A DNA stretch of 64,000 nt from Diabrotica undecimpunctata (Eukaryota > Arthropoda > Insecta > Coleoptera > Chrysomelidae), in NCBI RefSeq assembly GCF_040954645.1, contig NC_092810.1, forward strand, positions 15,260,877-15,324,876, read 5' to 3'. Of the stretch, positions 34,090 to 45,008 are shown one piece after another (position 1 is the first letter of the stretch; each line of letters opens with the position of its first letter). The translations under genes were made by a program, and so were the position numbers. The notes under the pieces were generated by a model. It saw only the letters and a list, made by a program, of their open reading frames with translations, was not told where the DNA came from and did not search any database.

Positions 34090-35350
34090 TTTTTTGCTAT
34101 ATCAATCAATAATAAGAAAAGCCAAGGCTTTCTTCTTCATAAGAAAGGTAGCAAAGAGAATATTAAAAACTACAGGTCTATAAGTCTACTACCAATCATA
34201 TACAAGATATTCACAAAGATCATCAACAACGAATTAACAAATGCATTAGATGCTGCGTAGCCAAGAGAGAAAGCTGGCTTAAGAAGTGGATTCAGTACCT
34301 TGGATTATATCCATACGCTTCGGGAACCAATAAGTAGAGCTAAAGGATATAAAATACAGCTAGCATTAACCTTCATACATCATTTCGAGAAGGCTTTCGA
34401 TTTTATATTTATATCCTAAGGCAATAATGAAAGTTTTGACCAATCACGGCATTGACATACCGTAGATAAAGGTTTTAGGAAATATATACAGACAAACAAG
34501 AGCTAAGGTAAAAAGTATTGAAAATATTCCAGAATTTCACACTACCAAAGGCGTCCGACGAAGAGACGCAATATCGCCAAAGTTCTTCACTGCAACTCTA
34601 GAAAACATATTCAGCAAAATGAACTGGCAGAACAAAGGAATATCCATTGATGGAAAATACTTCAGCCATCTAAGATTTATAGACGACATCGTCCTGATTG
34701 CGAGAATTGCGATTGTACGACAACAAGTTATCGCTTTTGCAGACAATATTGCATTGATTACGTGGTCAACATTAGAACTCACAAAAAATTGTTGGACTAT
34801 GTATTAACGAAAATAAATCACAGTACTTTAAAATTAGAGCAAAGAAAATAGAGCCCGAAGATAATCTAAGAACGAGTATCGGAAGTAGAGTATATTGTTT
34901 TAAATAGGGATCAATTCCTCGAGTGGCATAACGATTACAAATAGAGCCGAAGAATATATAAAAATATAAAAAGAATGACTAAAGAAAGTAAAGATAAAGG
35001 GGCACTAAACATTGGAACGATATAAAAGAAAGATATTATGCAAGATATATGGAGATGACAACGACAATAATGGCGTATGGAGAAGAAGAACAAATAAGGA
35101 AGTAATGGAGCTCTACAACCAACCAAGAGTAATATAAAAAAAGCACAAAGAGCACGTTCGATGAAAAATATTAACAGGAGAAGCGTGTGAAAAGCGCAGA
35201 CGAGGAAGACTAAAAAAAGTGGTTAGAAAAGGTTAAAGCCGATGTAAGAAAATTAATAATATTATACTGGAATAAAAAGATAAAAAACAGAGATGAGAGG
35301 AAAAATTAGCAAAGAAAATAGAAGCCATGGGCCTCCAGGCCTGAAAAGGT
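34090..35350 (+). mobile_element. LINE reverse transcriptase, decayed
   Basis: Plus-strand pieces read KGSKENIKNYRSISLLPIIY (34144-34200), KIFTKIINNELTNALDAA, then KAGLRSGFSTLDYIHTL, FEKAFDF, LRFIDDIVLIAR (34669-34710; FIDD instead of YADD), and a C-terminal part RTNKEVMELYNQPRVI, KRRRGRLKKV (about 35090-35225) ending near AMGLQA at 35340. This is an RTE-like ORF2 with many stops. No endonuclease is visible. Confidence 0.78.
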
Positions 35351-35457
35351 ATTATACATAGTTTAACTTAAGTTATACATTAATCGATGTCGGCGGGCGA
35401 ACTTTCGACACCAAATTGTCTTTGTACCTGGGGTAATCGAAGGGTCAAATTTTATTA

Positions 35458-37186
35458 TAGGAAATTTCGACACCGCGGCGTAAAGCAGGTAGGTAGATAA
35501 TTAGCGGCGATGGACGTTTGCACCCAAGCAGGACAAGCGGGTTTTCCCAATATTTATTGTCACGGCGGGGGGCGTGGCACTTGTGTACTTGTGACTAAAT
35601 TATTTCAGTTGTAATTTATTTCTTGTTTGACGTTGACTTGTGCACGTATACGGATATTTAAAAAATGAGTTTGATAAAAAGTTCCCGTGGTCGAGATTTA
35701 TTAGTGGTGGAGCATCATTCGTTCTTGAAACAGAAAGTGTTAAAAAGCGGCGAGATATTTTGGCGCTGCATCCAAAGAAACAATAAGTGTTCCGCAAAAG
35801 TGTTTACAATAGGCTGTGAGGACCTCACCATCACAAGAAGTGATTTGGTACATAATCATGAAGCCGATCCAAAAAAGCTTAAAGTAAAGATGGTAACCAA
35901 TGCATGTAAAAGAAAAGCCCAAGAGGACATATCGGAAAAGCCTGCCAAAATTACAAGAACTGCTGTTGCTGAGTGTGATGCCAATTTGATGACGGTTCCT
36001 GGCATAGCTGGCATAAGAAAGAACATTTACAACTGTCGTCGTAAACTGTTACCAGGTCCGTTACCAAGAAGCATATCAGAAGTCCATAACGCGGTTAGTA
36101 ATTATTCTCCTAAAACCTGTCGCAATGAAAGTTTTTTGTTTTTAAATCATCCTGAATTAAATGTAATTGTATTTTCATGCGAGACAAATATTCGTTTGTT
36201 GTGTAAATTAAAAACTTTGTATATGGATGGTACATTTTCATACAGTACCAAATAGTTTCTACAATTATTTACTATACATGGCTTGGAAAATGGACATTAT
36301 GTTTCTTAAGCATACTGTTTGTTAAAGGACAAATTGTCAATGACATACAAAAATTTATTTTCTTTATTAAGGTCTAAGATTTTTGAAACATTTCAATTAT
36401 CATTAGAGCCAACTGAAATATTTGTGGACTTTGAAAAAGCAATTTACTGTGCTTTATTGTATATGTGGCCCAATGCAAAAATTAGTGGATGCCGTTTTCA
36501 CTTACACCAAAACTGGTTTAAAAAAATTCAATCTTTGGGTTTGGTACAAGAATATAAGGATACAAATTCAGAAATTGGAAAATGGTTAAGGCTTACGTTT
36601 GGTTTAACTTATTTAAATCCAGCAGAAGTTGAAGAATGCTTTCTTTATGATTTAATGTCATATTCTTCTTTTTATTCAATTCTTCTTTTTATTCAACACA
36701 TCCTTCTATTTTTATTTTTATTGAAAAGTTAAAAGAATTTCAAGTAGACACTTATGTCAAAATAAATAGTTTACATATACCAGCAAAAATCAAAGATACT
36801 ACTGTTAAGGCTAAATTGGCATTTTTGGAGAAAATGATGGATAAACTACGATCCCAACAAATACGTAGGTTAGATTTTATAAAAGCTGTATCTTATCATT
36901 CCTATAATAGCAAATAAATCATTGTATACAAGTATATTAACGGTAAAATGTACAAAAATTAGGTACTAGTTGTATTATATTTAGATATTATTACAGTTAT
37001 AAAGAAATAAAATGCACATTACTGTTATTAAAATAAATAAATTAATTAATTATGGTATTTTATTTATGTCGCAGCTATATTTATTTGGTGTCGAATATAC
37101 CTGTAAGATAAAAACGGGAATTGGGGCAGGTGTCGAAAATTGCCATTAAATTTTAGTCGCTACCTGCTTAGTGTCGAAATTTCCTA
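35458..37186 (+). mobile_element. Mutator-like (MULE) transposon with FLYWCH transposase
   Basis: TIR-like ends TAGGAAATTTCGACAC at 35458-35473 and its reverse complement at 37171-37186, both followed inward by AAGCAGGTAG (left after a 9-bp insert). TTCGACACC words recur at 35403, 37084 and 37131. The transposase frame starts at 35665: a FLYWCH zinc finger (residues 1-65; FWRC, KC, HNH), then LKTLYMDGTFSYSTK, VDFEKAIYCALLYMWPNAKI, GCRFHLHQNWFKKIQSLGL, the MULE catalytic pattern. Two in-frame stops (36253-36255 and 36307-36309) and a degraded 3' part to about 36915 disable it. The target duplication was not resolved. Confidence 0.83.
35665..36915 (+). pseudogene. FLYWCH-MULE transposase, two in-frame stops
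   Basis: One reading frame holds both halves: 35665-36252 and, after TAG (36253) and TAA (36307), 36310-36729. The N-terminal FLYWCH finger has Cys35, Cys42, His63 and His65. The DDE-type core has the YMDGTF Asp and VDFEKA. The FHLHQNWFKKIQ helix follows. C-terminal remnants (VDTYVKINSLHIPAKIK, RQQIRRLDFIK-like) run to about 36915 in a shifted frame. In Mutator transposases this enzyme cuts and joins DNA at the TIRs. The stops make this copy inactive. Confidence 0.82.
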
Positions 37187-37189
37187 CGC

Positions 37190-38285
37190 CCATGGATGTA
37201 TAATAAAATCCCACAACTATTTTTTAGTAAGAAATTTTATCGAATAATTTCAAAAAGTTATAGGCTGCAATACTATGCGATAACGATGCTCTTTTATGCT
37301 GAATTTTGTAATAAATGGTATTTTCTGATGAAGTTAAAAGACCACAAAAATATAAATGAATAATCTTTTTATTGTGTACTTCTACAACAAAGTAACTAAC
37401 AAAAAGTGATAAAACCAAAACAAATATTCGTATAGAAATTACTCTTTAAGGTATTAAAGAGAACAGTGTACTCCATCAGATGGTTTATTGTTTCTTTATG
37501 TTGGCAATATCGTGGCAAACTGGGATGGAAAACCAGGGGAATTATGAAAATCCAATACTGGAGTTGGCAGTTATTGTTTTGCCGGAAATATTTATGGGTT
37601 CCTAGAGACTGTCGATGATATTCGATAGGATAAAGTGCTTTGGGGATATAATTTCGCGAAAAGTAAATTTTGTCTATCTGATCAAATCTGGTTTTCTAAA
37701 TACTCTTTGTTCTTGTTACGAAAATACCAAACTTTATAAATTACTAACATATTATAATAGAAGAAATAATTAACAGTGGAACAATTGAAGGAATAACTTT
37801 GATGTGATTTTTTATAAGGTAGCTGATCAGAAGATATAAATTTAAAAAAAACGTGTATGTTATTGATTGAAATCGGTATTGAAATTGAAATCTTAAAAAA
37901 TTATATGGTAGAGGCTAAACTGCAAGTTCAAATTCCACATTACTAGAAAAATTCATTAGACCAAACAGTTAAAGGTAAATAGTGTGGAAAAAATCCAGAT
38001 AAAGCTGAATACAAGGAAAACCATAAACATTAGAATACACAAATGCAACATGAACTAAAATAGCTAGAATAGCTAGAAAGCTAGATACTTTCAGTGGAAA
38101 AGGTGTGCACACCACATAAAATCCTTAAGTAAAACCTTAGAAATATTAAAAGTAAAAAGACTTATTTAACAACATACCATAAAAATAGAAAAGGACAGTA
38201 GAGAAATAGAGAGGATAAGCAAAAAATAACATAAATGTACATCATAGATAAAAACGATCATAAATAAAGTGTGCTCAAAACTGAA
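37190..38285. other. No gene recognised (1.1 kb)
   Basis: AT-rich flank of the MULE. Weak coding-like composition after 37900 may be older LINE sequence, but no motif can be named. Confidence 0.4.
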
Positions 38286-38289
38286 GCTG

Positions 38290-38890
38290 CATGCAAACCG
38301 CCATGAAATTTGTTAACTATTTGAAACAGTTATACATCTGGCTTAAAAGTACAAGCCACAACTTTTCCAGGCCATTCAAGGCCATAATAGGAAAGCAAAA
38401 GACAACATAGAGAGCATTTTTAGAAACTTCGAAACAGTACTTCTCAGAAATATACAAAGACACTTTAAAATGGTTTAATCTTAGAAAACAAGAAACGATT
38501 AAGCAAAGAGCCAAAAAAATGCTTTTACGACAAAAGGCTTTCAACAATAAAGGCACAAGAAACCCCAGGAATAGATACCAACCGAGAGCCTAAAAGCAAA
38601 GAGATAAATTTTCACTAACCGTATGCAGTAGTTACACAACCATTGCCCTTATTTCTCATGCAAGCAAAATTCTGCTAGATTTAATGAATGAACCACAAAT
38701 AAACTTTCTGATTCTAGAAATAACCAGAAAACAAAGACAAACACGAGACAGATAAAAGAAAAAACGAAAGAATGCAAGATACCCGTGATGGTTTGCTTTG
38801 TGGATTACAAAAAGGTTTCTATTCAGTAGAATGGGATCCTCTCTAAAGTATAATGGGATATATGGGAGTGCCTAATCACCTTTTTTTTCG
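38290..38890 (+). mobile_element. LINE reverse transcriptase relic
   Basis: Plus-strand pieces read TIALISHASKILLDLMNE (38635-38690; the 'YRTIALISHASKILL' fingers box) and CKIPVMVCFVDYKKVF (38775-38815; palm start). About 120 bp between them replaces the usual EQAGFR region, so an internal deletion is likely. It stops near GYMGVPNH at 38875. Confidence 0.65.
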
Positions 38891-39059
38891 TCTTTTATAA
38901 GAGGGTGGTCAAAATGTTGAAAACATACCTCGGTCCTAGAAAGTGGACAGAACCGCCTTCCAGCTAGAGTTATGTAGGGCTCCATGATGATATTTGAGAT
39001 CACACGCAAGTGTTGTGACCATCGCCGTCAATGTTATAGGCTGCTAAAAAAACACACTC

Positions 39060-40720
39060 CTCAACTATGTATTATCTAACGGACCGCCCTGATTAGGACG
39101 CAACGTCGGTACAGCATTCACTGATATCTTATTCACGCACACTTTCAATATGACTAAATCCAAGACTCTCTCTCTGGTTCTGTTCAATCAATGTTCAATC
39201 TCACCTCTTATCGTTCTACCTACAATCTTGCTTGCTCTCGGGCACCCTGCCTCTCTTAGAGTCGCCTTTCTTCTTGTTCCTTACTCTCCAATATTCTCTT
39301 CACATATCTCTAAACTGCTTTTTATTGATCTGACAACATAAGCATCTTCTTCACCAGTTCCGTGTCTGACCAGTGTCCTATTTAACAGTATAGGCATTTG
39401 TCATTTTTTGCCTTTTTAAATCTGTAAAGGTATGCTCTAAAATAACCATGTCCTGTGAGTATCAAGAAGTAATCCAAACGTCGATACCCGCAGTGCAGCC
39501 ATTTTCTCAGATTAGCAATTAGTGACTTAGTTCACTAGGCCACCTTTATTGTCTCGTCCTATTCCTCTTGCCCCACTATAATGAACCTCTCCTTTTCTTC
39601 TTTTTTGAACGTACTGTTACTATGTCTTCATTTATTCTCTCGCACAATCTTACTCTTTCATTCGCTACCACGTCCATCGAAATATACTACTACCAGCGCC
39701 TCGGCAAAGACTGTTTTATATGCATATACTACCCTTAACAGACTCTCCTTATCTTCTCGGGTGGCTATCTTCTGTCAGCCATTGTTGAGGATGATCGATT
39801 GCATAACATAATGAAGGGCCCTTCTCCTCTCAGTTTTGGGCTTTCCGATGTTGGTCATGATCGCCCTCACCGCAGATATTTGAGTCGCCCCTTTACGTGC
39901 TCTTCGCACCTTCCGTTTTGACTCAGAGTTACACCTAAATATCTCACGCATTTCTTTAAAACCAATCTCTTTTCTGCATATTCGAATGCTATCCCTTCCC
40001 TTTTTCTTGGTCGCTTGAGAACTATAGTCTCGGTATTACCGCAACCACTTTTAGGCCATGCATTTTAATTCATTCCTCGACTTGGTCGCATGTATGCTGT
40101 GCACCAAGGATAAGATCCTCTCTGTTCCGATCCACAAGTACCATAGCAAGGTCGTCATCAAATGCGAAAGGGGCTACAAAATGCCCGTATTGTTGTCTTA
40201 CAATTCCGTCATATTGCACGTTCAGCAGCGTGGGTCCAAGGACCGACCCGGCACTCCAGCAGTCACATTTAAAGACAAAAAGACAAAAAGGCCACCACCC
40301 GTTTTTCTACCACAATTTTCTTATCTGACAGACAGACCGGGATCAAATTCATCACTTTTTCATTCATTTATTTCCACTTTAATCGACCGTGTTCCTGTTC
40401 TTTCTGAAACCGTACTGTCTGGGTGACAGCTCGTCTGACTCTTCAATAACTCTGTCTATTAACCCTCTTTAAAGCCTCTCGTATAGTTTATCCATGTACA
40501 ATAGAAGGCAGACAGGTCTATACTTATCTTCCCCATTTGGGAGCACCACGAGCGTCGAGATCTTCCAATTTGATGGAAATCATTCAGTTTCAAACAGTGC
40601 ATTTATGTGTTCCAGATGCCACGTCTGCTCTAGACTGTCAATGCGTACACTGCTTATGGTGGTACTTCATCCAGTCCCGAAGCTTTTCGTGTCTTTAGAG
40701 CACCCAACGTTTGGTTCAGT
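39060..40720 (-). mobile_element. R1-like LINE relic
   Basis: Minus-strand pieces run from palm to the 3' end: DDLAMVLVDRNREDLI and LGAQHTCDQVEE (40080-40160), then long degraded thumb sequence, a zinc-knuckle-like segment GHGYFRAYLYRFKKAKNDKC (39420-39480), and the terminal VNAVPTLRPNQGGPLDNT (39065-39120). This order is typical of R1-type elements. It is broken by many stops. Confidence 0.65.
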
Positions 40721-40729
40721 TAGTTTACG

Positions 40730-40960
40730 GTAAAAGGTATAGCTCGTTCATCTTTTTTCGGCCACTTAACCAGACAACAGACGACTATGGATTTATGGGT
40801 AGTACAAAGAAATACAAAAGATCTAAATCAAGAACGAAGACCAAAAAGATCTTCAACAAGATGGGAAGACGAAATGAAGACTCTGGTAGGAAAATCACCA
40901 ACCTATACCGTCCATCTCGCACAGACTTGCCGTTAATATAGGCAGCAAGGTAACAATATT
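40730..40960 (+). mobile_element. LINE C-terminal fragment
   Basis: A plus-strand frame reads RSSTRWEDEMKTLVGKSPTY with TVHLAQTCR, resembling the 'GRP..RWEDDI...W...A.DR' end of insect LINE ORF2. Short and degraded. Confidence 0.4.
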
Positions 40961-42145
40961 TAAAGTATCACCACGTCCTGACAAGGGCTTAAGGAATTAA
41001 GGGAAGGAGAAACGAATACAATAAATTTTTATAAAAAAATTGGAAACGTCTAAAAAGAGCAACATATGATAGCTTAGGGACAATGATAAAACAACAAATT
41101 ACCTTTAAATTAAAGAGTTAAAAATTGGAAGTCACCCTTAATATCATAGATGAAGTTGTTATTGCAAATATGGTGGTATCTATGGACAGATAATTCTACA
41201 AAGTAACAGTTTAAAGTAATTTGGGTTAGACTACAATAAATCCAGTCGTCAGAGATTTGACGACCTGAGGAAACATTATGGAGTTCCTTTCCTTAGGTAG
41301 CTATAGCTTACTGCGTGGCTGTGTTAGTTTAGTAGTAAGATTTTCTGAATATTTTTCCTCTCTGAAAAAACAATGTTTTTAAATAAAATAAGCCCAAAAA
41401 TTTTGATTAAGGACTGATAGAAAAAGGTTTTAACTTTAATTTAGAACTTTGGTGATCTTCAAAAGAAAATTTTCATTGTGTTTTGAGCCCTGAAAATCGA
41501 CACTTTAATATATTAACGATTTTTTTTGACCCAAAAGAAATTAAAATAATTGTTTGGGTAAAAAAAATTGATTTTTTAGAATTTGCTTTAAAACTGTTTA
41601 AATAAATTGGGACTACTTTTCGCATGTGCGACTTCTCGAATCTTATTTTGGGGTGTCTCACAAAAGTTTATCATCGGAGTGTATTTTCGAACACACCTGA
41701 GCTATTCGCCTTATCTATGTAAAGTTTTTATCATTTTGCTTTTTTTTATATTCGACACATTATTTTCAGTAACTTTATTTTTATCACGCCACTGGTTGCG
41801 ACCTCTAAGTTTCATAAAATAAGTTATCGTGTTGCGGATATACCGGTATTTAAAGAAATCCTAAACTACTTCACAGATTTTTCCTTTTACGGGCGTTTAC
41901 ATTTCAATATAGAATACTATACCTACTCTAAATGTTTCCTGCAACGCATTCGAGTAAGAGCCACTAGATGCCGCGAGAATTACTATCGATCCCTGGTCCC
42001 TAATCGTCTTCATATTTAAGTGTTTTAAGGGTAACACTAAAACATCTTTAACATGTAAGCTCAATATATTTTATTGTTTTTATCGGAATGTTTTTGATTA
42101 AATTTTCAAAGTTTTTATCTGATACTTGATATCTGATATTGATCT
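40961..42145. other. No gene recognised (1.2 kb)
   Basis: AT-rich. No coding homology, RNA gene or clear repeat. Confidence 0.45.
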
Positions 42146-43440
42146 TCTTCTTCTTCTTCTTCCTTCTTGTATGTAGGCATTAAAGCCTGTTTCTTCTTCA
42201 ATATTAGCCTCCTAAATTTTTTAAATTGTCGCACCATCTTTTTCTTGGTCTGCCAATACTTCTTCGTCCATTTGGTTACTTATCTCGTGCTATTCGTACT
42301 ATCCTAGCCTCTGCCATTCTACTAATGTGTTCGTTCCACTCCTGTTTTCGTTTTATCACCCATCCATTTATGTCTTCTATATTGCGTGCTCTTCTTATGT
42401 TTTCGCTTCTTTTCCTATCCAACAGACTTTTCCCTGATATTCGTCAGAGTATTTTCTCTGTTTTTTCTAGTAATCGTCTCGTTTTAGATGTATCAGGTAT
42501 TGTCTCCGCCGTGTATCTTAATATAGGACTAATCGCTGCTTTATATATTCTTGTTTTTGTATCTTGTCTTAGGTGTTTGTTCTTCCAGATTGTGTCAATA
42601 AGAGATCCCGCCGCTTTACTTGCTCTTAAGCTTTGTTGTCGTACTTCTTCTTCAACATCTCCGTAAGTAGTGATATCTATTTCCAGATATCTAAACATTG
42701 TTTCTTGCTTTATTATTTTCCCATTAATTTCGATTTTACGTCGTAGAGAGTATTTAGATGTTGTCATAGATTTGGTGTTTTCTGCTGATATTGGCTGTTG
42801 TATTGAAGATGAGTGTTAATCTTTGGAGCTCGTCTTCTGTCTCGGCGATTAATGCGGCGTCGTTTGCATAACATAATATTTTAATTTCTTTGTTCCTCAT
42901 TCTGCAGCCATTACCCTTACGTACTGCTTGTATTATTTCGTCCATTATTATATTAAAGAGAAGTGGGTCTAACGAGTCACCCTATCTGACTCCGCTTTGT
43001 ACTGGTATACACTGTGTTAGTTTTCCATTTATCTTTGCCATTATTTGGTTACGGAAGTAGGTGTTTTCGATTGTTTGTATAATATTGATTGGTATGTTTC
43101 TTTTATACAGTAGGTGTAAGACGTCTTCGACTGGGATGCGATCAAAAGCCTTTGCCAGATCTATAAAACATAAATATGCTGGCTTATTGTACTTGATCGC
43201 CTTTTCTGTGATTTGTCTTAGTACAAATACGGCGTCTACGCAGGATCTTTCGGATCTGAATCCTTGTTGTTGATCTGATAAAGTTGTTATTTTATTGATT
43301 TTGTTAGTTAGAACTTTTGTTGTAAGCTTACGTGCGATGTTCAGTAGATTTATACCTCCATAATATTTGTTGGGGTCATCTTTATCTCCTGTTTTAAACA
43401 TTGGTATCATTATGCCAGTTGCCATAGTAAAGTGTCGCGA
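42146..43440 (-). mobile_element. RTE-like LINE reverse transcriptase with (GAA)n tail
   Basis: Minus-strand frames in order. At 42982-43425: MATGIMIPMFKTGDKDDPNK, GINLLNIARKLTTKVL, SDQQQGFRSERSCVDAVFVL, LCFIDLAKAFDRIPVEDVLH, PVQSGVR. At 42754-42945: MDEIIQAVRKGNGCRMRNKE, ILCYANDAALIAETEDELQR (YAND instead of YADD, so the second catalytic Asp region is altered). At 42444-42767: KIEINGKIIKQETMFRYLEI and TRIYKAAISPILRYTAE. Tail TTCTTCTTCTTCTTCTTCC at about 42145-42163. Frameshifted and dead. Confidence 0.87.
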
Positions 43441-43654
43441 AGTCCGTGATCAACAGCTTCCACGATAGGATTGTTTGGCGTGTTACATTAAATAAAGCAC
43501 TTCCTTTTTTGACTTTTTGATTTTCTATGTTTTGTTGAAATTCTAAGTTTTCTAAAATCGTACGTAGTTGGTTGTCTTAGGAATTTGGTTTAGTTATTAT
43601 GTGGTTTATGATTTCAGATTGCTCTTGACTAAGTAGGTACACAATATATTTTAC
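43441..43654. other. No gene recognised
   Basis: Short gap between a LINE 5' end and a piggyBac relic. Confidence 0.4.
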
Positions 43655-44690
43655 CATCCAATGTTTCACCAAATTAGAATGAGCTTCAACAGATTCTCTT
43701 TGATACTGAAAAACTAGCACGTTTGTGATAATTTAACAGCTCAACCTAGCAATAGATTATACAAAATAGATGATTTCATCAAGTTGTTTATTTTAAAAAT
43801 TCAAGAGATCTATACCCCCGGGGAAGAAATAAGTGTCGATAATTTCTCACCGAGGAAGACTACTATTTCGACAATAGAATCCCGGTAAGTCTCATAAATA
43901 TGGAATAAAATTATTTAAGCTATGCGAGATGTCAGGATATATATGGAATTTCTCCGTATACTGCGGCCAGGGTACGTCTACAATATTACCTGGATTAGAC
44001 CACCCCGGATCTGTTGTTGTTTCTTTATCTGAGCCATTACTTGACAAAGGTCGCACTCTTGTAGCAGACAACTGGTACAGCAGTATTTCATTAGCCACTT
44101 TTTAAAAAAATAGAAACACAGAATACTGTGGAACAATGATGGTTTCAACGTTCCATGGATCTGACATGAAGGAAACTGAGAGAAGAAATCGCAAAGGTGA
44201 AATAATTAGAAAACCTACTTCAGTTTTGGACTATAATAGGATTAAAGGTGGTATAGACTTTTCAGATCAAATGATTTCTTACTACAGTCCTGCTCGTAAA
44301 AGTGTCAAATGGTATGGAAAAGTCCTTTTTGAATGTATTAGTATTGCAGTTTTTAATAGTTGGGTCTTATATAAAAAATGTTATAGTAATAAAAAAATGA
44401 GACTAAGCTTCATTTACCAAATATTTGGCGGAATCTTTACTTGGAAACGATACCAAGCAGAAAATAGAAAAGCTAATTAGAAAAGAGCATGAACTGACAA
44501 ACATTGCACGCAAAGAAAATGGAAAAATTCAACGCAGACGGTGTAATGGTTGTTAAAAAAAAAGTTTAAAACACAATCGTAAAAGAGCTCTAAAAGAAGC
44601 AAAATAAGTATCTATGGGATGTAGGATTTGCGAGAAACCATTTTGCCTACCATGTTTCAATAGAACTCACGAAAAATAATTTGAATTTTT
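43655..44690 (+). mobile_element. piggyBac-type transposase relic (copy F)
   Basis: Plus strand: RMSFNRFSLILKN, NRLYKIDDFIKLFILKIQEI, YTPGEEISVDN (43750-43850); SVVVSLSEPLLDKGRTLVAD and NWYSSISLATF (44005-44103); then an open 114-codon part (44136-44480) with RKPTSVLDYNRIKGGIDFSD, QMISYYSPARKSVKWYGKV, the 'DYN..KGG.D..DQM...Y' signature of DDE_Tnp_1_7. The C-terminal Cys motif CRICEKPFCLPCFNRTHEK lies at 44612-44680. Stops near 43893 and 44103 and frameshifts are present. It belongs to a different piggyBac subfamily from copies B/C. Confidence 0.85.
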
Positions 44691-45008
44691 GCTTTTTATT
44701 TTGTAGTCATAGAAATATTTTTAAGTTTTTTTTATGATGAAAAATTTGGAATTTATATACATTTTTTTAATCAATAAATAATCTAGAAATCATTGTTGAC
44801 TTACTTTTCAATAGTAGTCTAAAATAACAGCACACATTATAAATACATTTGTATTCAGGAGGTTGTATGGATATCGAGTTTCCTCTCTTATACATAACCT
44901 GTACAGCCAATATCATAAGGGATGTCGTAAATATACTTTTAAATGATACTATTACCAGAGCCGAATGAATATATTTCATGCGCTTTGAAGAAATATTTGA
45001 CTATAAAT

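Noticed and set aside
38317..38556. 79-codon minus ORF
   Set aside because: No domain, and the plus strand here looks like LINE remnant.
40058..40426. 122-codon plus ORF
   Set aside because: Antisense to R1-like LINE coding pieces.
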